This document shows positions 37,406 through 47,847 of a stretch of 64,000 nt of DNA, piece after piece (the stretch's first letter is position 1; each line of letters starts with the position of its first letter). The DNA lies in contig NZ_JASBRQ010000038.1 in assembly GCF_030149425.1 (NCBI RefSeq), positions 1-64,000 on the forward strand, in the 5' to 3' direction. The notes beneath the pieces are model-generated. The model saw nothing but the letters and a program-made list of their open reading frames with translations, ran no database searches and was not told the origin of the DNA. Source of the DNA: Maricaulis sp. GTDB lineage: Bacteria > Pseudomonadota > Alphaproteobacteria > Caulobacterales > Maricaulaceae. Both the position numbers and the translations under genes were made by a program.

Positions 37406-38537
37406 ATGCGCGCTGATATCCAGACCCTGTCCGACGAAATCCAGCAGGCCGTAGGCTTGCTGAGGAGGCGTCTTTGACTGGGATACTGCCCAGAAACGCC
37501 TAGACGAGCTCAATGCGAGGTCGGAAGATCCCGACTTCTGGAATGATCCGCAAAAGGCCCAGAGCCTGATGCGTGAGCGCAACCGGCTCGACGATGCCAT
37601 CAAGCTGATCAATGAGGCCGAGACCGAGCTCGCCGATACGGTTGAACTGCTCGAACTGGCCGAGATGGAGGGCGATGACAGCCTCGTAGAGGATGCCGCC
37701 TCCGGTTTGACCGCATTATCGGAACGCATGAAGCGGGCTGAGCTGGAAGCGCTGCTGTCTGGCGAGGCGGACGGCAATGACAGCTATATCGAAATCCACC
37801 CGGGCGCCGGCGGTACCGAAGCGCAGGATTGGGCGTCCATGCTGTCGCGCATGTATTCCCGCTGGGCCAGCGCCCACGGCTACAAGGTCGAGGTGATCGA
37901 GGAACAGGCCGGTGATGAGGCGGGGCTCAAATCCGCAACGCTACTGGTCAAGGGCGAGAATGCTTATGGCTGGCTCAAGACCGAGGCCGGCGTGCATCGC
38001 CTGGTGCGGATATCCCCTTATGATTCCAGCGCCCGGCGCCATACCAGTTTCGCCAGCGTCTGGGTCTATCCGTTGATCGACGACAATATCGAGGTCGAGA
38101 TCGATGAGGGCAAGGTTCGCACCGACACCTATCGCGCTTCCGGCGCTGGTGGGCAGCACGTCAACACCACCGATAGCGCGGTGCGTCTCACCTATGACAT
38201 GCCCGGCCAGGAACGGCCGATCGTCGTGCAGTGTCAGAATGAGCGGTCGCAGCATAAGAACCGGGCTTCGGCCTGGGACATGCTGCGCGCACGGGTCTAT
38301 GAAATCCAGCTGCAGGAACGCGAGGCGGCGGCCCAGGCCGAAGCCGACAGCAAGACCGATATCGGCTGGGGCCACCAGATCCGGTCCTACATTCTGCAAC
38401 CCTATCAGATGGTCAAGGATCTGCGCACCGAGGTGGAGACGTCCAACACCGGTGCGGTACTCGATGGCGATCTCGATGCCTTCATGGCCGCAGCACTGGC
38501 CGCGCGGGTCGGCGGCGATGACGAGGCTGAGGCCTAG
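37406..38537 (+). CDS. prfB: peptide chain release factor 2 (programmed +1 frameshift)
   Basis: RF2 recognises UGA and UAA stops. The gene begins at ATG 37406 with 23 codons that end in CTT, followed by an in-frame TGA (37475-37477). Reading must shift +1, skipping the T at 37475, to continue [12 protein letters not shown]... to 38537, giving about 376 residues. The peptidyl-hydrolysis motif GAGGQH is intact; the stop-recognition tripeptide reads SPY (RISPYDSS) instead of the E. coli SPF. The frame from 37569 alone is an incomplete gene. It follows PBP1A by 67 bp and is closed by a strong terminator. Confidence 0.95.
37463..37478 (+). promoter_or_regulatory. prfB programmed frameshift site
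   Basis: AGGAGG-CGT-CTT-TGA-C reproduces the classic RF2 recoding site: an internal Shine-Dalgarno three bases before a CTT slippery codon and a TGA followed by C. Low RF2 makes the ribosome pause at TGA and slip, giving autogenous control. Confidence 0.95.
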
Positions 38538-38561
38538 TCCTCCATTAGCTATCTCAAAACA

Positions 38562-38592
38562 AAAACGGCGGAGCCAGGGGCTCCGCCGTTTT
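38562..38592. terminator. bidirectional terminator between prfB and bactofilin
   Basis: A perfect 14-bp stem AAAACGGCGGAGCC / GGCTCCGCCGTTTT with a 3-nt loop, flanked by A-run and T-run, serves convergent prfB and bactofilin genes on both strands. Confidence 0.9.
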
Positions 38593-38617
38593 CATTGAGA
38601 ACGATTTCGAGTGGCGC

Positions 38618-39142
38618 TTAGGCCGAGCTCTTATTGGCTGCGACCGGCGGTTCCATCGAGGTCACCGAGGATTTGCTCGGTGCCGGCGGAACGGCTGCGG
38701 TGTCGGCCTTCGGGGCTTTCGGCGCGCCCGACTTCTCGCTCAGCGGATCAGAGGCGTGACGGCAATGACCGTCGAAGAAAGCGCCGCTTTCCACGGACAG
38801 GGCCGCGTGCACGATGTCGCCTTCGATGCGGGCCGTCGAAGCCAGCTGAACCTGGCGCGCGTGAACAGAGCCGTTGACGCGACCGCGGATCACGACCGTC
38901 TCGGCCATGACTTCGCCGTTGACCACAGCTTCCTCGCCAATGATCAAGGACCCGGCGCGGATATCGCCTTCAACGGAGCCGTCGAGTTGAACTTCACCTT
39001 CAGAGGCGATGGAACCGGTCAGCACGAGGTCGCCGGAAAGAATGGAAGGGGCTTTGGATTTCATGGCTGTCCTTTTCGGCGGCGCACTGTTTTGCTGCAG
39101 CGCATCGGGGGTGGAGGTGTCTTTGTTAGACTTATTGAACAT
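38618..39142 (-). CDS. bacA: bactofilin
   Basis: A cytoskeletal protein of 174 residues. The central part (about 30-125) is a right-handed beta-helix with regularly spaced hydrophobic/Gly repeats (LSGDLVLTGSIASEGEVQLDGSVEGDIRAGSLIIGEEAVVNGEV), flanked by disordered Pro/Ser/Ala-rich tails, as in BacA/BacB of Caulobacter, which polymerise at the stalked pole. Its start overlaps the end of the M23 peptidase gene by 11 bp, the widely conserved peptidase-bactofilin pairing. The symbol is by analogy. Confidence 0.9.
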   Translation of the reverse strand: MFNKSNKDTSTPDALQQNSAPPKRTAMKSKAPSILSGDLVLTGSIASEGEVQLDGSVEGDIRAGSLIIGEEAVVNGEVMAETVVIRGRVNGSVHARQVQLASTARIEGDIVHAALSVESGAFFDGHCRHASDPLSEKSGAPKAPKADTAAVPPAPSKSSVTSMEPPVAANKSSA

Positions 39143-40358
39143 AGCGTCCCGCTCTCAATAATCTGTCCGGATCAATAGCCGAACCGTTGTACCAGATCTC
39201 ATAGTGCAAATGCGTTGCGGTGCTTCGACCCGTCGACCCCATGCCCCCGATCTGCTGACCGCGCTCAACGCTGTCGCCGCGACGCACTGCAATTTCGTGA
39301 AGGTGAGCATAGCGGGTCACAAAACCGTAGCCGTGATCAATCTCCACGGTTCGACCATAACCGCCTCGCCAGCCTGCGTAAATGACCTCTCCGGGACCGG
39401 TCGCAACAATCGGTGCGCGACGGTAGGCGCCATAATCGAGGCCGCGGTGCTGAGTCGGGCGGCCGTTGAACGGATCACGCCGAAGACCAAAGCCACTGGT
39501 GCGGCGGTGCGGCACAGAGATTGGCGGGCCAAACGGGCCCTGAGCGGCGAACTGCTCCAGCTCATTCACTTCCATCAGGCGCGCCGCGATGCGATTGATC
39601 CGGCCTTCGAACTGACCGTCGAGCTCGATGCCCGGGGCAAAGCCGCTTTCGCTGATCGGCAGGAAGGGGCCGCCCTGTTCCTCGCTATCGCGCTCACTCG
39701 CAACGACATCTTCAATGTCGAGATCGGTCAGACGCAAAATGGCGCGGAGATTTTCCAACTGCGCTTCTGTCGCGTTTTCGGCGCGCGCCAGGGCCACATC
39801 CTGCTCGGACATCAGAAAGTTGATCTGGTCTTCCGGCGAATCGGACAGGGCCGCGACGCTGACGGGGATATCGCGCGCCTCGCGCGGTGCCGGGTCAGCG
39901 GGGGTTGCGGCCATCAAAACCGAACCGTCGCTGCCGGTCGGAGACGGCATGATCTCGTCGCCGCTGATGCGTTCGACGAAGTCGAGTAGCCGGCGCAGGC
40001 GTTCATGGCGGACTTCGAACTCCACCGCGGTCTCATCGAAGGTCTGCATTTGCGATGTGACAAAGGCGCGCGCGGACACTTCGTTGGCGCGGGCTTCCGC
40101 GACAATGCGCTCGGCCTCTCGCTGCATGGCGTCGACTTCCTGGTCCTTCTCCGCCAGGGCGGCACCATGGAAGGCGACCGACACAGTGGTGAAGCATAGC
40201 CAACAGGCCAGCACAGCTGCACTAAGCAGGGCCGATATCTGCAGTCCGGTCGAGATGGCGAAATAGCGCACCTGACCATCGCTGCGATGGTAAATTTGCC
40301 GATCCGGGAACCAGCGCTGTGCTGTTCCCCAAATCGCGTCTTTCACGCTTGCGAACAT
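39132..40358 (-). CDS. M23 family metallopeptidase, membrane-anchored
   Basis: A 408-residue LytM-type protein: a cytoplasmic N-terminus, one transmembrane helix (about residues 38-62), a coiled-coil-prone periplasmic region (about 70-230) and an M23 domain (about 285-400) with HRGLDYG and HLHYE zinc ligands, hence likely an active endopeptidase rather than a degenerate activator. The bactofilin gene overlaps its 3' end, and in other bacteria such pairs shape cells, with the bactofilin positioning the peptidase. Confidence 0.92.
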   Translation of the reverse strand: MFASVKDAIWGTAQRWFPDRQIYHRSDGQVRYFAISTGLQISALLSAAVLACWLCFTTVSVAFHGAALAEKDQEVDAMQREAERIVAEARANEVSARAFVTSQMQTFDETAVEFEVRHERLRRLLDFVERISGDEIMPSPTGSDGSVLMAATPADPAPREARDIPVSVAALSDSPEDQINFLMSEQDVALARAENATEAQLENLRAILRLTDLDIEDVVASERDSEEQGGPFLPISESGFAPGIELDGQFEGRINRIAARLMEVNELEQFAAQGPFGPPISVPHRRTSGFGLRRDPFNGRPTQHRGLDYGAYRRAPIVATGPGEVIYAGWRGGYGRTVEIDHGYGFVTRYAHLHEIAVRRGDSVERGQQIGGMGSTGRSTATHLHYEIWYNGSAIDPDRLLRAGRYVQ

Positions 40359-40436
40359 TCGTACGCCGCTTGTCTACGCTTGCCCCAAGGCCCCGAAGGG
40401 ATGTGACACAAAACTCGTCCAAATATCAACAGACCC

Positions 40437-41282
40437 TTATGCAAAACCCGGGCCCGTTTGCGCCAAGGGTAAGTAAAAGTCTTCCGGCAGGCCTGCATCT
40501 TGTCTTGCTTTGAAATTAAACGGCATTTTCAGACCGCCTTTGAAGTGTTTGCGGACCAAGGCCTGATAGGTCGACTGTGGATCGGCCTCCATGGTGCTGC
40601 AAATTGTGCCGAACCAGCGCGCACCGGCGCCGACATGACCGATCTCTTCGTTATAGATCACCGTCAAAACAGCGGCGCTGTCATGGTCATTTGCCGAGCG
40701 TAGACGCTCGATCATACCCGGAGTGACATCAAGACCGCGGGCTTCCAGCACAAGCGGGGCCACGGCTAGGCGTGCGGCGAGATCATGGGCGGTCGACTCG
40801 GCGGCATCCCAGAGCCCGCTATGGGCAGGCAGATCGCCATAGCGCGCATCCATCTCGTTCAACCGGTCTTCGACCATGACAAAATGGCGCGCCTCGTCAT
40901 CGCCCACGCCGATCCAGTCATCGATGAATGCCCGCCGCTGCGATTCCGGAATTCGCGCATCTCCGCCAAACCGGGCGATCAGATCAAATGCCAGATCAAT
41001 GGCGTTGAACTCGATATGCGCGATGGCATGGAGCAGGGCGATGCGCCCGTGCGGTGAGTTCAGCCGCCGCCGCGGAACTTCGCCTGGAGGGACCAGGGTC
41101 GGCGCAGCCGGGCGTGCCGGAGGCGGCATGGCTGCGCTGGTGCGCCATTCCCCCGGAAGGCTCAACGCACCGGACCGCCAGTCCGCGGCAACGGTCCGGG
41201 CCGCAGCCGCCTTTCCCCGCGGTTCCGGCGTTGCCAGCACGGCAAGGGCCGCAGCCTGGATATCCGGTGCGCTCAAACTCAT
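40437..41282 (-). CDS. ferritin-like domain protein, DUF455
   Basis: A 281-residue protein with a DUF455 ferritin-like four-helix core: HAIAHIEFNAIDLAFD, DDWIGVGDDEARHF and VIYNEEIGHV supply the repeated Glu/His pattern expected of a di-iron site. The function of the family is not established. The N-terminus is Ala/Pro-rich. The ATG overlaps the stop of the peroxiredoxin gene by 4 bp (ATGA), suggesting a shared role in oxidative or metal stress. Confidence 0.87.
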   Translation of the reverse strand: MSLSAPDIQAAALAVLATPEPRGKAAAARTVAADWRSGALSLPGEWRTSAAMPPPARPAAPTLVPPGEVPRRRLNSPHGRIALLHAIAHIEFNAIDLAFDLIARFGGDARIPESQRRAFIDDWIGVGDDEARHFVMVEDRLNEMDARYGDLPAHSGLWDAAESTAHDLAARLAVAPLVLEARGLDVTPGMIERLRSANDHDSAAVLTVIYNEEIGHVGAGARWFGTICSTMEADPQSTYQALVRKHFKGGLKMPFNFKARQDAGLPEDFYLPLAQTGPGFA

Positions 41283-41752
41283 GCGGCGACGGTCTTCACC
41301 GCGTCGAGCACGGCTTCAACATGGCCTTTGACTTTCACCTTGCGCCAGATTTCGCGCAGCGTGCCGTCCGGGCCGATCAGGAAGGTGGCGCGTTCAATGC
41401 CCATATATTCTCTGCCGTACATCTTCTTGAGAACCCACACACCATAGGCTTCGCAGACACCGCTGTCCTCATCGGAACCTAAAATTACCGACAGGTCGTG
41501 TTTGGCCTTGAATTTGTCGTGTTTGGCGACGGTATCCTTGGAAACGCCGATGACCACCGCGCCGGCCGTGTCAAATTCTGCCTTCGCCGTGCTGAAGTCG
41601 ATGGCCTCGGTCGTGCAACCCGGCGTATCGTCCTTGGGATAGAAATACAGCACGACCGTCTTGCCCTTGAGGTCTGAAAGTTCGACCGTGCCGCCGCCGT
41701 CCGTTGGCATTTTGAAATCCGGAGCCAGGTCGCCAGTTTTGAGTTCGCTCAT
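41279..41752 (-). CDS. bcp: thioredoxin-dependent peroxiredoxin (Bcp/PrxQ)
   Basis: A 157-residue thiol peroxidase reducing hydrogen and organic peroxides. The peroxidatic Cys is in YPKDDTPGCTTEAIDF (about Cys47). The usual resolving Cys five residues later is absent (Ile/Asp instead), but a second Cys occurs in EDSGVCEAYGVW, a position used in some PrxQ proteins. I start at 41752 because AAAGGA precedes that ATG; a nine-residue longer form from 41779 is possible. It is the first gene of a unit with DUF455. Confidence 0.9.
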   Translation of the reverse strand: MSELKTGDLAPDFKMPTDGGGTVELSDLKGKTVVLYFYPKDDTPGCTTEAIDFSTAKAEFDTAGAVVIGVSKDTVAKHDKFKAKHDLSVILGSDEDSGVCEAYGVWVLKKMYGREYMGIERATFLIGPDGTLREIWRKVKVKGHVEAVLDAVKTVAA

Positions 41753-41854
41753 CGCAATGTCCTTTCGATCGAATACCATTCGGTGTCGCCGAAGCGGTAA
41801 ATTGCGCGCGTTCGTCGCCGCGTCCAGTGCGCAATGCGCAGGGACGGCCCGATA

Positions 41855-44800
41855 ATGGTGCGCAAGTCGCTTAAATGGACGCTGATTTATGTGCTCGAGG
41901 CGATCGTCGTCCTTATCACTCTGGCGATCTTTGGTCTGGGCGCAATTTTCTGGCGTTTGTCTTCGGGCCCGTTCGATCTCGACTTTTTTCGCGCTGACGC
42001 TCAGGCCATGATCGCCGATGTGTTTGAGGGCGATGTCGTCGCGCTGGGTGAACTCAGCGCCCGGTATGATGCGGAACGCAGCGCGCTGGTTGTGACGGCA
42101 GCCGATGTCAGCGTAGCCCAGGCCAATGGCGAACTGGTCGCCCGTGCACCGCGTATCGAGGCCGGCGTAGCGGTTGGCCCGTTGTTGTTTGGTCGTATCG
42201 AGCCTGTCAGCCTGTCCATCAATGGAGGCTCGATCTCTGTCGTGCGGCGCGCAGACGGTGCCGTGGGAGCCGGGCTGGGCGGTGTCGAGCGGGTGCGAGC
42301 CAATGCCCGTCAGCCCGAAGGCGGGAGCGATGACAGTGCGTCCCTGTTTGCCTTGTTACAGGACCCGCAAACCACCAATGGGGGGCTCGGGCAGCTCAGC
42401 TTCGTGCAGGTGGAAAACGCCAGTGTCCGTATTGTCGACGAGCTCAGTGGTATTGCCTGGCTGGTCAATGATGCGGGCGTTGTCCTTGATCGCAATGAAA
42501 GCCGGATACTGACCGAGCTGCATGGCGAACTCGCGACGCCTTCCGGCTTTGCCCAGCTCGATATACGGCTGCAGGCTGGCGCAGCGCTGAACGCGCTGCT
42601 GCTGGAGGCCCGGATCAATAATCTCTCGCTGGCCACGGTCGCGCCGGACCAGGGGCCGTTAGCGATACTCGGCGGTCTCGATGCTCCTTTGAGCTTCGAC
42701 CTGGTAATGGATGCCCGCCGGGATTCGGGTATCCGCACGGCCTCGCTCGAGCTTGAAGTGGGAGCCGGCCGCATTCTCTCTCAGGGCGTTGACCGGGAAT
42801 TCCGCGGTGCCCAGCTGGCGTTGGATTTTGACCCTGTGGCCGGAGCCCTCACCGTGACCAGGGGGGAGGTCGATTCAGATGTTGTAGCAGGCAGTCTGAG
42901 CGGACAGATTTCCGAGCTCGGCGGTTATATCGGAGCCCTGCCGACCGAGTGGGTCTATCAGTTTGAAGCAGGTCCCGGTTTCGTCGACATGGGTGAGATT
43001 TTCTCCCGGCCACCGCGCTGGGAAGGCCTGACGGCGACGGGTAGTGCAGATCTCAGCCAACGCCGCCTGGTCTTCGATGCGCTCGATTTTCAGCTTGATG
43101 GTGTGTCTGCACGTTTGAGCGGGGAGACCTCTCTGAGCGAGGTTGAGGAGGGACGCTGGCTGCCCAATTTGCGCCTCGAGGGCCCGGTTGAGGGCGACAT
43201 CACGGTTGATACCGTGCTGGCCTACTGGCCGGTCGAACTGGCTGATGGCGCCCGCAGCTGGATCGTCGACGGTATTCTCGGCGGGCGCTTTTATAACGCT
43301 CAGATATTCATGGATATCGATGCGGCCTCAATTGCCGAGGGAGCGCTGGCGAACGACCGTCTCAACTTGTCCTTCGATGTCGAGAACGCCCGTGTACGCT
43401 ATATTTCGACCATGACGCCGATCACCGAGGGCATGGGGCGGGCGGTGCTTTATGGCAATGCCTTTGAAGCGTATCTCACCGGCGGCCGTATTGGCGAGAT
43501 TGAGCTTATTGATGGCTATGTCGATATCCCGCGGCTCAACCCCAAGGGCGCCATGGCCCGTTATGGCGGACGCGCGCGCGGACAGGCTTCCGACATCCTC
43601 GCGCTGATTGATGAGGAACCGCTCGGCTTCCCGTCAGACTATGGGATTGATCCCGCTTCGGTCGGTGGAGCCGGGGAAGTCGAATTCGAAATACGCCGTG
43701 CCATGCTGACCGAGGTTGCCCCGGAAGACATTCCCTTTGTCATCCGCGGCAGTTTTGCCGACGCCTCAATCAGTGTGCCGGATACGCCGTTCGCCCTGAG
43801 CGAGGGCGTTGTGGATATCGAGGTCGAGCAGGGCGGTTTATTGGCCAATGGTACCGCGGTGCTGGCTGATACTCCGGTCTCGATTGTCTGGCGCGAGAAT
43901 TTCCAGGCCGACGAGGAGACACCGTCAACAACGTTTGAGCTCTCCGCTGACGTCGGCGCTCGCGCGCTCGACCTGTTCGGTATTCCCGCCCGCCGTTACC
44001 TCAGTGGCCAGGTCGCGCTTGAGGCCCGGGCGCGGTCGAATGGCTTGGACATCGACAGTATCGACCTCGATGCCGATCTCACCAATGCGGTCCTTGAGGC
44101 TCCCGAATCGGTCTGGGTGAAGGAAGCTGGCGTGCCTGGAATGGCCGGCTTCACGCTGACCCGGAATGACGACGGGGACTATGTCTTCGAGGAAATTCTG
44201 GCTCAGACTGAAGGGGTGGATGTCGCAGCCTCGGCGGTTCTGTCACAGCAGGGCCGACTGGTCGAAGCCGTCATTGATCAGCTCCATATTGAAGGCTTCA
44301 TGGACATTGGCGGACGCCTGGCTGCGCCGGCGGAGGAGGGCGCACCTTTTACCGCCCGACTGTCCGGTGAATATGTCGATGCGCGGGAAATTCTTCAACA
44401 TATCAACCGTTTCCAGGGCGGCGAGGAGGGCGTGCCGCTATCGCTGACCTTCGATGTCGCCAGCCTGGTCGTTTCCGATAGCTCGGTGCTCAATGATTTC
44501 AGCGTGATCTGGCGGTCCGAGGCGGAGGGCGTGCGCGCCGCATCGATCTCGGGGCGTTCCGATGCGGGGCCATTCTTTGCCAATTTCGGTGCTGTTGAGG
44601 ACGGGGGGCGGCGTGAACTGCGCATTGAAACGCAGTCTCTTGAGCGCTTGTCCGGACTGCTTGGGTATGACGGCTACATCCGCGGCGGGCAGATGTCCGT
44701 GCTCGGTGAGGCACCGCCGCTGGGCGTTCCCGGACCGCTCGAAGCGCGGGTCGAGATCGACAATCTGATCCTGGTTGAAGTGCCCGTCCTGGCCCGCATT

Positions 44801-45376
44801 CTGGCCGCCGGTTCGTTTGAGGGCCTCGGCGCGCTCCTCAACGGAGACGGCATCCGTTTTGAAAATGTCGATGCGGACATCATGCTGCAGGACCAGCTCC
44901 TGACCGTTGGCGAAGCGCAGGCGACGGGAAGTTCGCTCGGTGTCACGGCGGCAGGGACCGTTGATTTCGCCGGCGAGCTGGCCGCGATCGACGGCAATCT
45001 GGCGCCGTCCTATGCCGTTAATTCCATGCTGGGTGACTTGCCTGTGATTGGCGATATTCTGGTGTCGCGGCCGGGCGAGGGCATCTTCGGTATCACCTAT
45101 TCCGTGGAAGGCCCGTTTGACAGCCTGACCGTGTTCGCCAATCCCCTGTCGGTGATTGCACCGGGCGTGTTCCGGAGGATATTCGAAGGCACTGCGGCAG
45201 AGCGGGCGGCACGCGAGCGGGAGGCCGAAGCCGAGGATCCGCCCCTCCCGAACGTGCTGCCACCTGAATTGCTCGAACAATTGCAGCGTGAGCTTGATGC
45301 GATGCCTAACAGGTCTTCATCCGATAATGACCCAGCCGATGATCCGGCACCGGAAACCGAGCCGTCGGACGGCTAG
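41855..45376 (+). CDS. large AsmA/YhdP-like envelope protein (DUF3971)
   Basis: A 1173-residue protein with one N-terminal membrane anchor (about residues 8-32) and a very long beta-rich periplasmic body carrying the DUF3971 and AsmA-like C-terminal regions. YhdP, TamB and AsmA proteins form hydrophobic grooves thought to carry phospholipids between membranes; this length and domain set match YhdP. The C-terminal ~60 residues are Pro/Glu-rich and likely disordered. ATG 41855 is preferred over 41834 since the membrane helix follows directly. It is monocistronic and its stop overlaps convergent tyrS by 4 bp. Confidence 0.85.
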   Translation: MVRKSLKWTLIYVLEAIVVLITLAIFGLGAIFWRLSSGPFDLDFFRADAQAMIADVFEGDVVALGELSARYDAERSALVVTAADVSVAQANGELVARAPRIEAGVAVGPLLFGRIEPVSLSINGGSISVVRRADGAVGAGLGGVERVRANARQPEGGSDDSASLFALLQDPQTTNGGLGQLSFVQVENASVRIVDELSGIAWLVNDAGVVLDRNESRILTELHGELATPSGFAQLDIRLQAGAALNALLLEARINNLSLATVAPDQGPLAILGGLDAPLSFDLVMDARRDSGIRTASLELEVGAGRILSQGVDREFRGAQLALDFDPVAGALTVTRGEVDSDVVAGSLSGQISELGGYIGALPTEWVYQFEAGPGFVDMGEIFSRPPRWEGLTATGSADLSQRRLVFDALDFQLDGVSARLSGETSLSEVEEGRWLPNLRLEGPVEGDITVDTVLAYWPVELADGARSWIVDGILGGRFYNAQIFMDIDAASIAEGALANDRLNLSFDVENARVRYISTMTPITEGMGRAVLYGNAFEAYLTGGRIGEIELIDGYVDIPRLNPKGAMARYGGRARGQASDILALIDEEPLGFPSDYGIDPASVGGAGEVEFEIRRAMLTEVAPEDIPFVIRGSFADASISVPDTPFALSEGVVDIEVEQGGLLANGTAVLADTPVSIVWRENFQADEETPSTTFELSADVGARALDLFGIPARRYLSGQVALEARARSNGLDIDSIDLDADLTNAVLEAPESVWVKEAGVPGMAGFTLTRNDDGDYVFEEILAQTEGVDVAASAVLSQQGRLVEAVIDQLHIEGFMDIGGRLAAPAEEGAPFTARLSGEYVDAREILQHINRFQGGEEGVPLSLTFDVASLVVSDSSVLNDFSVIWRSEAEGVRAASISGRSDAGPFFANFGAVEDGGRRELRIETQSLERLSGLLGYDGYIRGGQMSVLGEAPPLGVPGPLEARVEIDNLILVEVPVLARILAAGSFEGLGALLNGDGIRFENVDADIMLQDQLLTVGEAQATGSSLGVTAAGTVDFAGELAAIDGNLAPSYAVNSMLGDLPVIGDILVSRPGEGIFGITYSVEGPFDSLTVFANPLSVIAPGVFRRIFEGTAAERAAREREAEAEDPPLPNVLPPELLEQLQRELDAMPNRSSSDNDPADDPAPETEPSDG

Positions 45377-46620
45377 ACCGGTTTGGCCAGGGCGTGCCGT
45401 TTCTTGCCAACGGACAATTTGATCGCGCCGTCAACGAGCAGGTCTGCACTGGCCTTGGCATAGGGGTCGGTCAAGGGCTGGTCATTGACCTTGGCGGCAC
45501 CGGATTTCATGTGCCGGCGAACCTCGCCGTTTGATCCCGCCAGTCCGGCTTCGACGAACAGACCGATCAGGCCAACCTCGCCGCTGTCCAGGCCCTCAAA
45601 TTCAACCGTCGGCAGGGCCGCGCCGGTCTTGCCTTGGGCGAAGGTCTGCTTGGCCGTTTCTTCCGCTTCGCGAGCGGCATCAGCACCATGCATCATCGCT
45701 GTGGTTTCGTTGGCCAGGCGCACCTTGGCGTCATTGATGGCCGCACCCTCGAGCGCTTCCAGCTCGGCGATCTCGTCGAGCGGCAGATCGGTGAAGAGCT
45801 TGAGGAAACGGCCAACATCGGCGTCCTCGGTATTGCGCCAGAACTGCCAGTACTCGTAGGGGCTGAGCATGTCGGCATTGAGCCAGATGGCGCCATCCGC
45901 CGTCTTGCCCATTTTTGCACCGGAAGCTGTGGTGATCAGCGGCGTCGTGAAAGCATGGACTTCCTTCTGGTCCACGCGACGGCACAGTTCGACGCCATTG
46001 ATGATATTGCCCCATTGGTCACCGCCGCCGAGCTGCAGGGTGCAGTCATAGCGCCGGTTCAGTTCCAGGAAATCCACCGCCTGCAAAAGCATGTAGTTGA
46101 ATTCCAGGAAGGTCAGCGGCTGTTCGCGATCGAGGCGCAGCTTGACCGACTCAAACGTCATCATCCGGTTGATGGTGAAATGCGGGCCGAATTTGCGCAG
46201 GAAATCGATATAGCCGAACTCGGAGAGCCATTCGTCATTGTCACAGAGGATGGCGTCAGTCGGGCCGTCACCGAAATCCATCAAAGGCCGGAAGGCTCTC
46301 AGAATGCTTTGCTTGTTGGCCTCGATCTGCTCTTCGGTCAGCATGGAGCGGGATTTGTCCTTGCCGGAAGGGTCGCCGATCTTGGTCGTGCCGCCGCCCA
46401 TCAGGGCAATCGGCCGGTGACCGGTTCTCTGCATGACGCGCAGCATCATGATCTGCACGAGTGAACCCACATGCAGGCTCGATGCGGTCGCATCGAAACC
46501 GATATAGCCGGTGATCGGGCCCTTCAGCGCGCGCTCGTCGAGCGTATGCAGATCGGTGGACTGGAAATGATAGCCGCGTTCAACCAGTGTGCGGACCAGA
46601 TCGGACTTGTATTCACTCAT
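45373..46620 (-). CDS. tyrS: tyrosyl-tRNA synthetase
   Basis: A class I aminoacyl-tRNA synthetase of 415 residues. The HIGH-like motif appears in SLHVGSLVQ (about 49-57), the substrate pocket in [31 protein letters not shown], the KMSKS-like loop as AKMGKT (about 233-238), and the C-terminal S4 RNA-binding domain covers about 350-410. The HVGS/KMGKT forms are normal for bacterial TyrRS. It is divergent from anmK across about 60 bp. Confidence 0.96.
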   Translation of the reverse strand: MSEYKSDLVRTLVERGYHFQSTDLHTLDERALKGPITGYIGFDATASSLHVGSLVQIMMLRVMQRTGHRPIALMGGGTTKIGDPSGKDKSRSMLTEEQIEANKQSILRAFRPLMDFGDGPTDAILCDNDEWLSEFGYIDFLRKFGPHFTINRMMTFESVKLRLDREQPLTFLEFNYMLLQAVDFLELNRRYDCTLQLGGGDQWGNIINGVELCRRVDQKEVHAFTTPLITTASGAKMGKTADGAIWLNADMLSPYEYWQFWRNTEDADVGRFLKLFTDLPLDEIAELEALEGAAINDAKVRLANETTAMMHGADAAREAEETAKQTFAQGKTGAALPTVEFEGLDSGEVGLIGLFVEAGLAGSNGEVRRHMKSGAAKVNDQPLTDPYAKASADLLVDGAIKLSVGKKRHALAKPV

Positions 46621-46681
46621 TGGACTTCTCCTGATAGAGCGCTTCTAGGACGCGTTTGGGGACGTGAAAAGAGGAGAGGGC

Positions 46682-47788
46682 ATGAAGCGTGTGATCGGCC
46701 TGATGAGCGGCACCTCGCTGGATGGTGTGGATGGCGCCCTGATCACCACCGATGGTGAGGATGTCGTCACCCAGCTGGCGTCGTCTTATCGCGCCTACAG
46801 CGCCCATGAACGCGCGGTGCTGCAGGCGGCCGTCGACACGGCCCTCAACTGGGGTTTTAGCGGCCCGCAGCCGGAATTCGATGCCGCCGAGTCGGTCCTG
46901 ACCCGGGCCCACGCCGATGTAGTCGGTGAGCTTCTTGGTGATGTCATGTTGCTCGAGGACGAGGTCGACCTGATCGGGTTTCATGGCCAGACAGTGATCC
47001 ACCGGGCTCCAGAAGGCGGTCGTGCCGGCCGGACCTTGCAGATCGGGTCGGGCAAGGCTTTGGCGCACGCGACAGGGATACCGGTGATTTTCGATTTCCG
47101 CTCGGCGGACATGGAAGCGGGCGGGCATGGCGCGCCGCTCGTTCCGCTCTATCATGAAGCCCTGGTGCGTGGCGCGGATCTGCAAGGGCCTGTCGCGATC
47201 GTTAATATCGGCGGTGTTGCTAATGTCAGCTGGGTGCCGGAGGCCGGTGACCCGATCGCCTTCGATACCGGTCCCGGCAATGGTTTGATTGACGCCTGGA
47301 TGCTGGAACATACCGGCAAATCGTTTGATGAGGGCGGTGCCTTGGCGGCGCGCGGGGCAGTGAACGAGACTGTGCTGGAACAGTTGATGGCCCATGCCTA
47401 TTTCTCAAAACCGCCGCCCAAATCCCTCGACCGCTGGGATTTTTCATTGGATCCGGTGTGCGGTCTCGGGCCCGAGGATGGAGCGGCGACGCTGGTTGAG
47501 TTCACGGCCCTGAGCATTGTCCAGGCGCTGAACTCTATCGGACAGGCGCGTCAGGTCTTCATCACCGGCGGCGGGCGGCATAACCCGGTGTTGATGCAAC
47601 GTCTGAGCGCTCGACTCGGGTTTAAGGTCGAGCCGGTCGAAGCCATGGAATGGGATGGTGATTTGATGGAGGCCGAGGCTTTCGCCTGGCTCGCCGCCCG
47701 GGTCGAGAAGGGCTTGCCGACCAGTCTTCCCTCCACGACGGGGTGCCAAGCGCCCGTTTGTGGCGGGCGCCGGGCCGAGCCCGGATAG
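46682..47788 (+). CDS. anmK: anhydro-N-acetylmuramic acid kinase
   Basis: Phosphorylates 1,6-anhydroMurNAc during recycling of peptidoglycan fragments. The 368 residues start with VIGLMSGTSLDGVDGAL, the family signature, and contain GFHGQTVIHRAP with the catalytic Asp/Gln region, VVNIGGVANVS-like NIGGVANVSW, and ITGGGRHNPVLM. GAGGAGAGG just before 46682 sets the start. The last ~15 residues are dissimilar to the family and low in complexity. A strong terminator follows. Confidence 0.95.
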   Translation: MKRVIGLMSGTSLDGVDGALITTDGEDVVTQLASSYRAYSAHERAVLQAAVDTALNWGFSGPQPEFDAAESVLTRAHADVVGELLGDVMLLEDEVDLIGFHGQTVIHRAPEGGRAGRTLQIGSGKALAHATGIPVIFDFRSADMEAGGHGAPLVPLYHEALVRGADLQGPVAIVNIGGVANVSWVPEAGDPIAFDTGPGNGLIDAWMLEHTGKSFDEGGALAARGAVNETVLEQLMAHAYFSKPPPKSLDRWDFSLDPVCGLGPEDGAATLVEFTALSIVQALNSIGQARQVFITGGGRHNPVLMQRLSARLGFKVEPVEAMEWDGDLMEAEAFAWLAARVEKGLPTSLPSTTGCQAPVCGGRRAEPG

Positions 47789-47796
47789 GACAAAGA

Positions 47797-47825
47797 AAAA
47801 GCCCCGGTCGAATGCCGGGGCTTTT
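47797..47825. terminator. bidirectional terminator between anmK and hydrolase
   Basis: A perfect 11-bp stem AAAAGCCCCGG / CCGGGGCTTTT with a 7-nt loop lies between convergent genes and has A- and T-runs for both directions. Confidence 0.9.
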
Positions 47826-47847
47826 GAATGAAGCGTATTTAGCGCGT

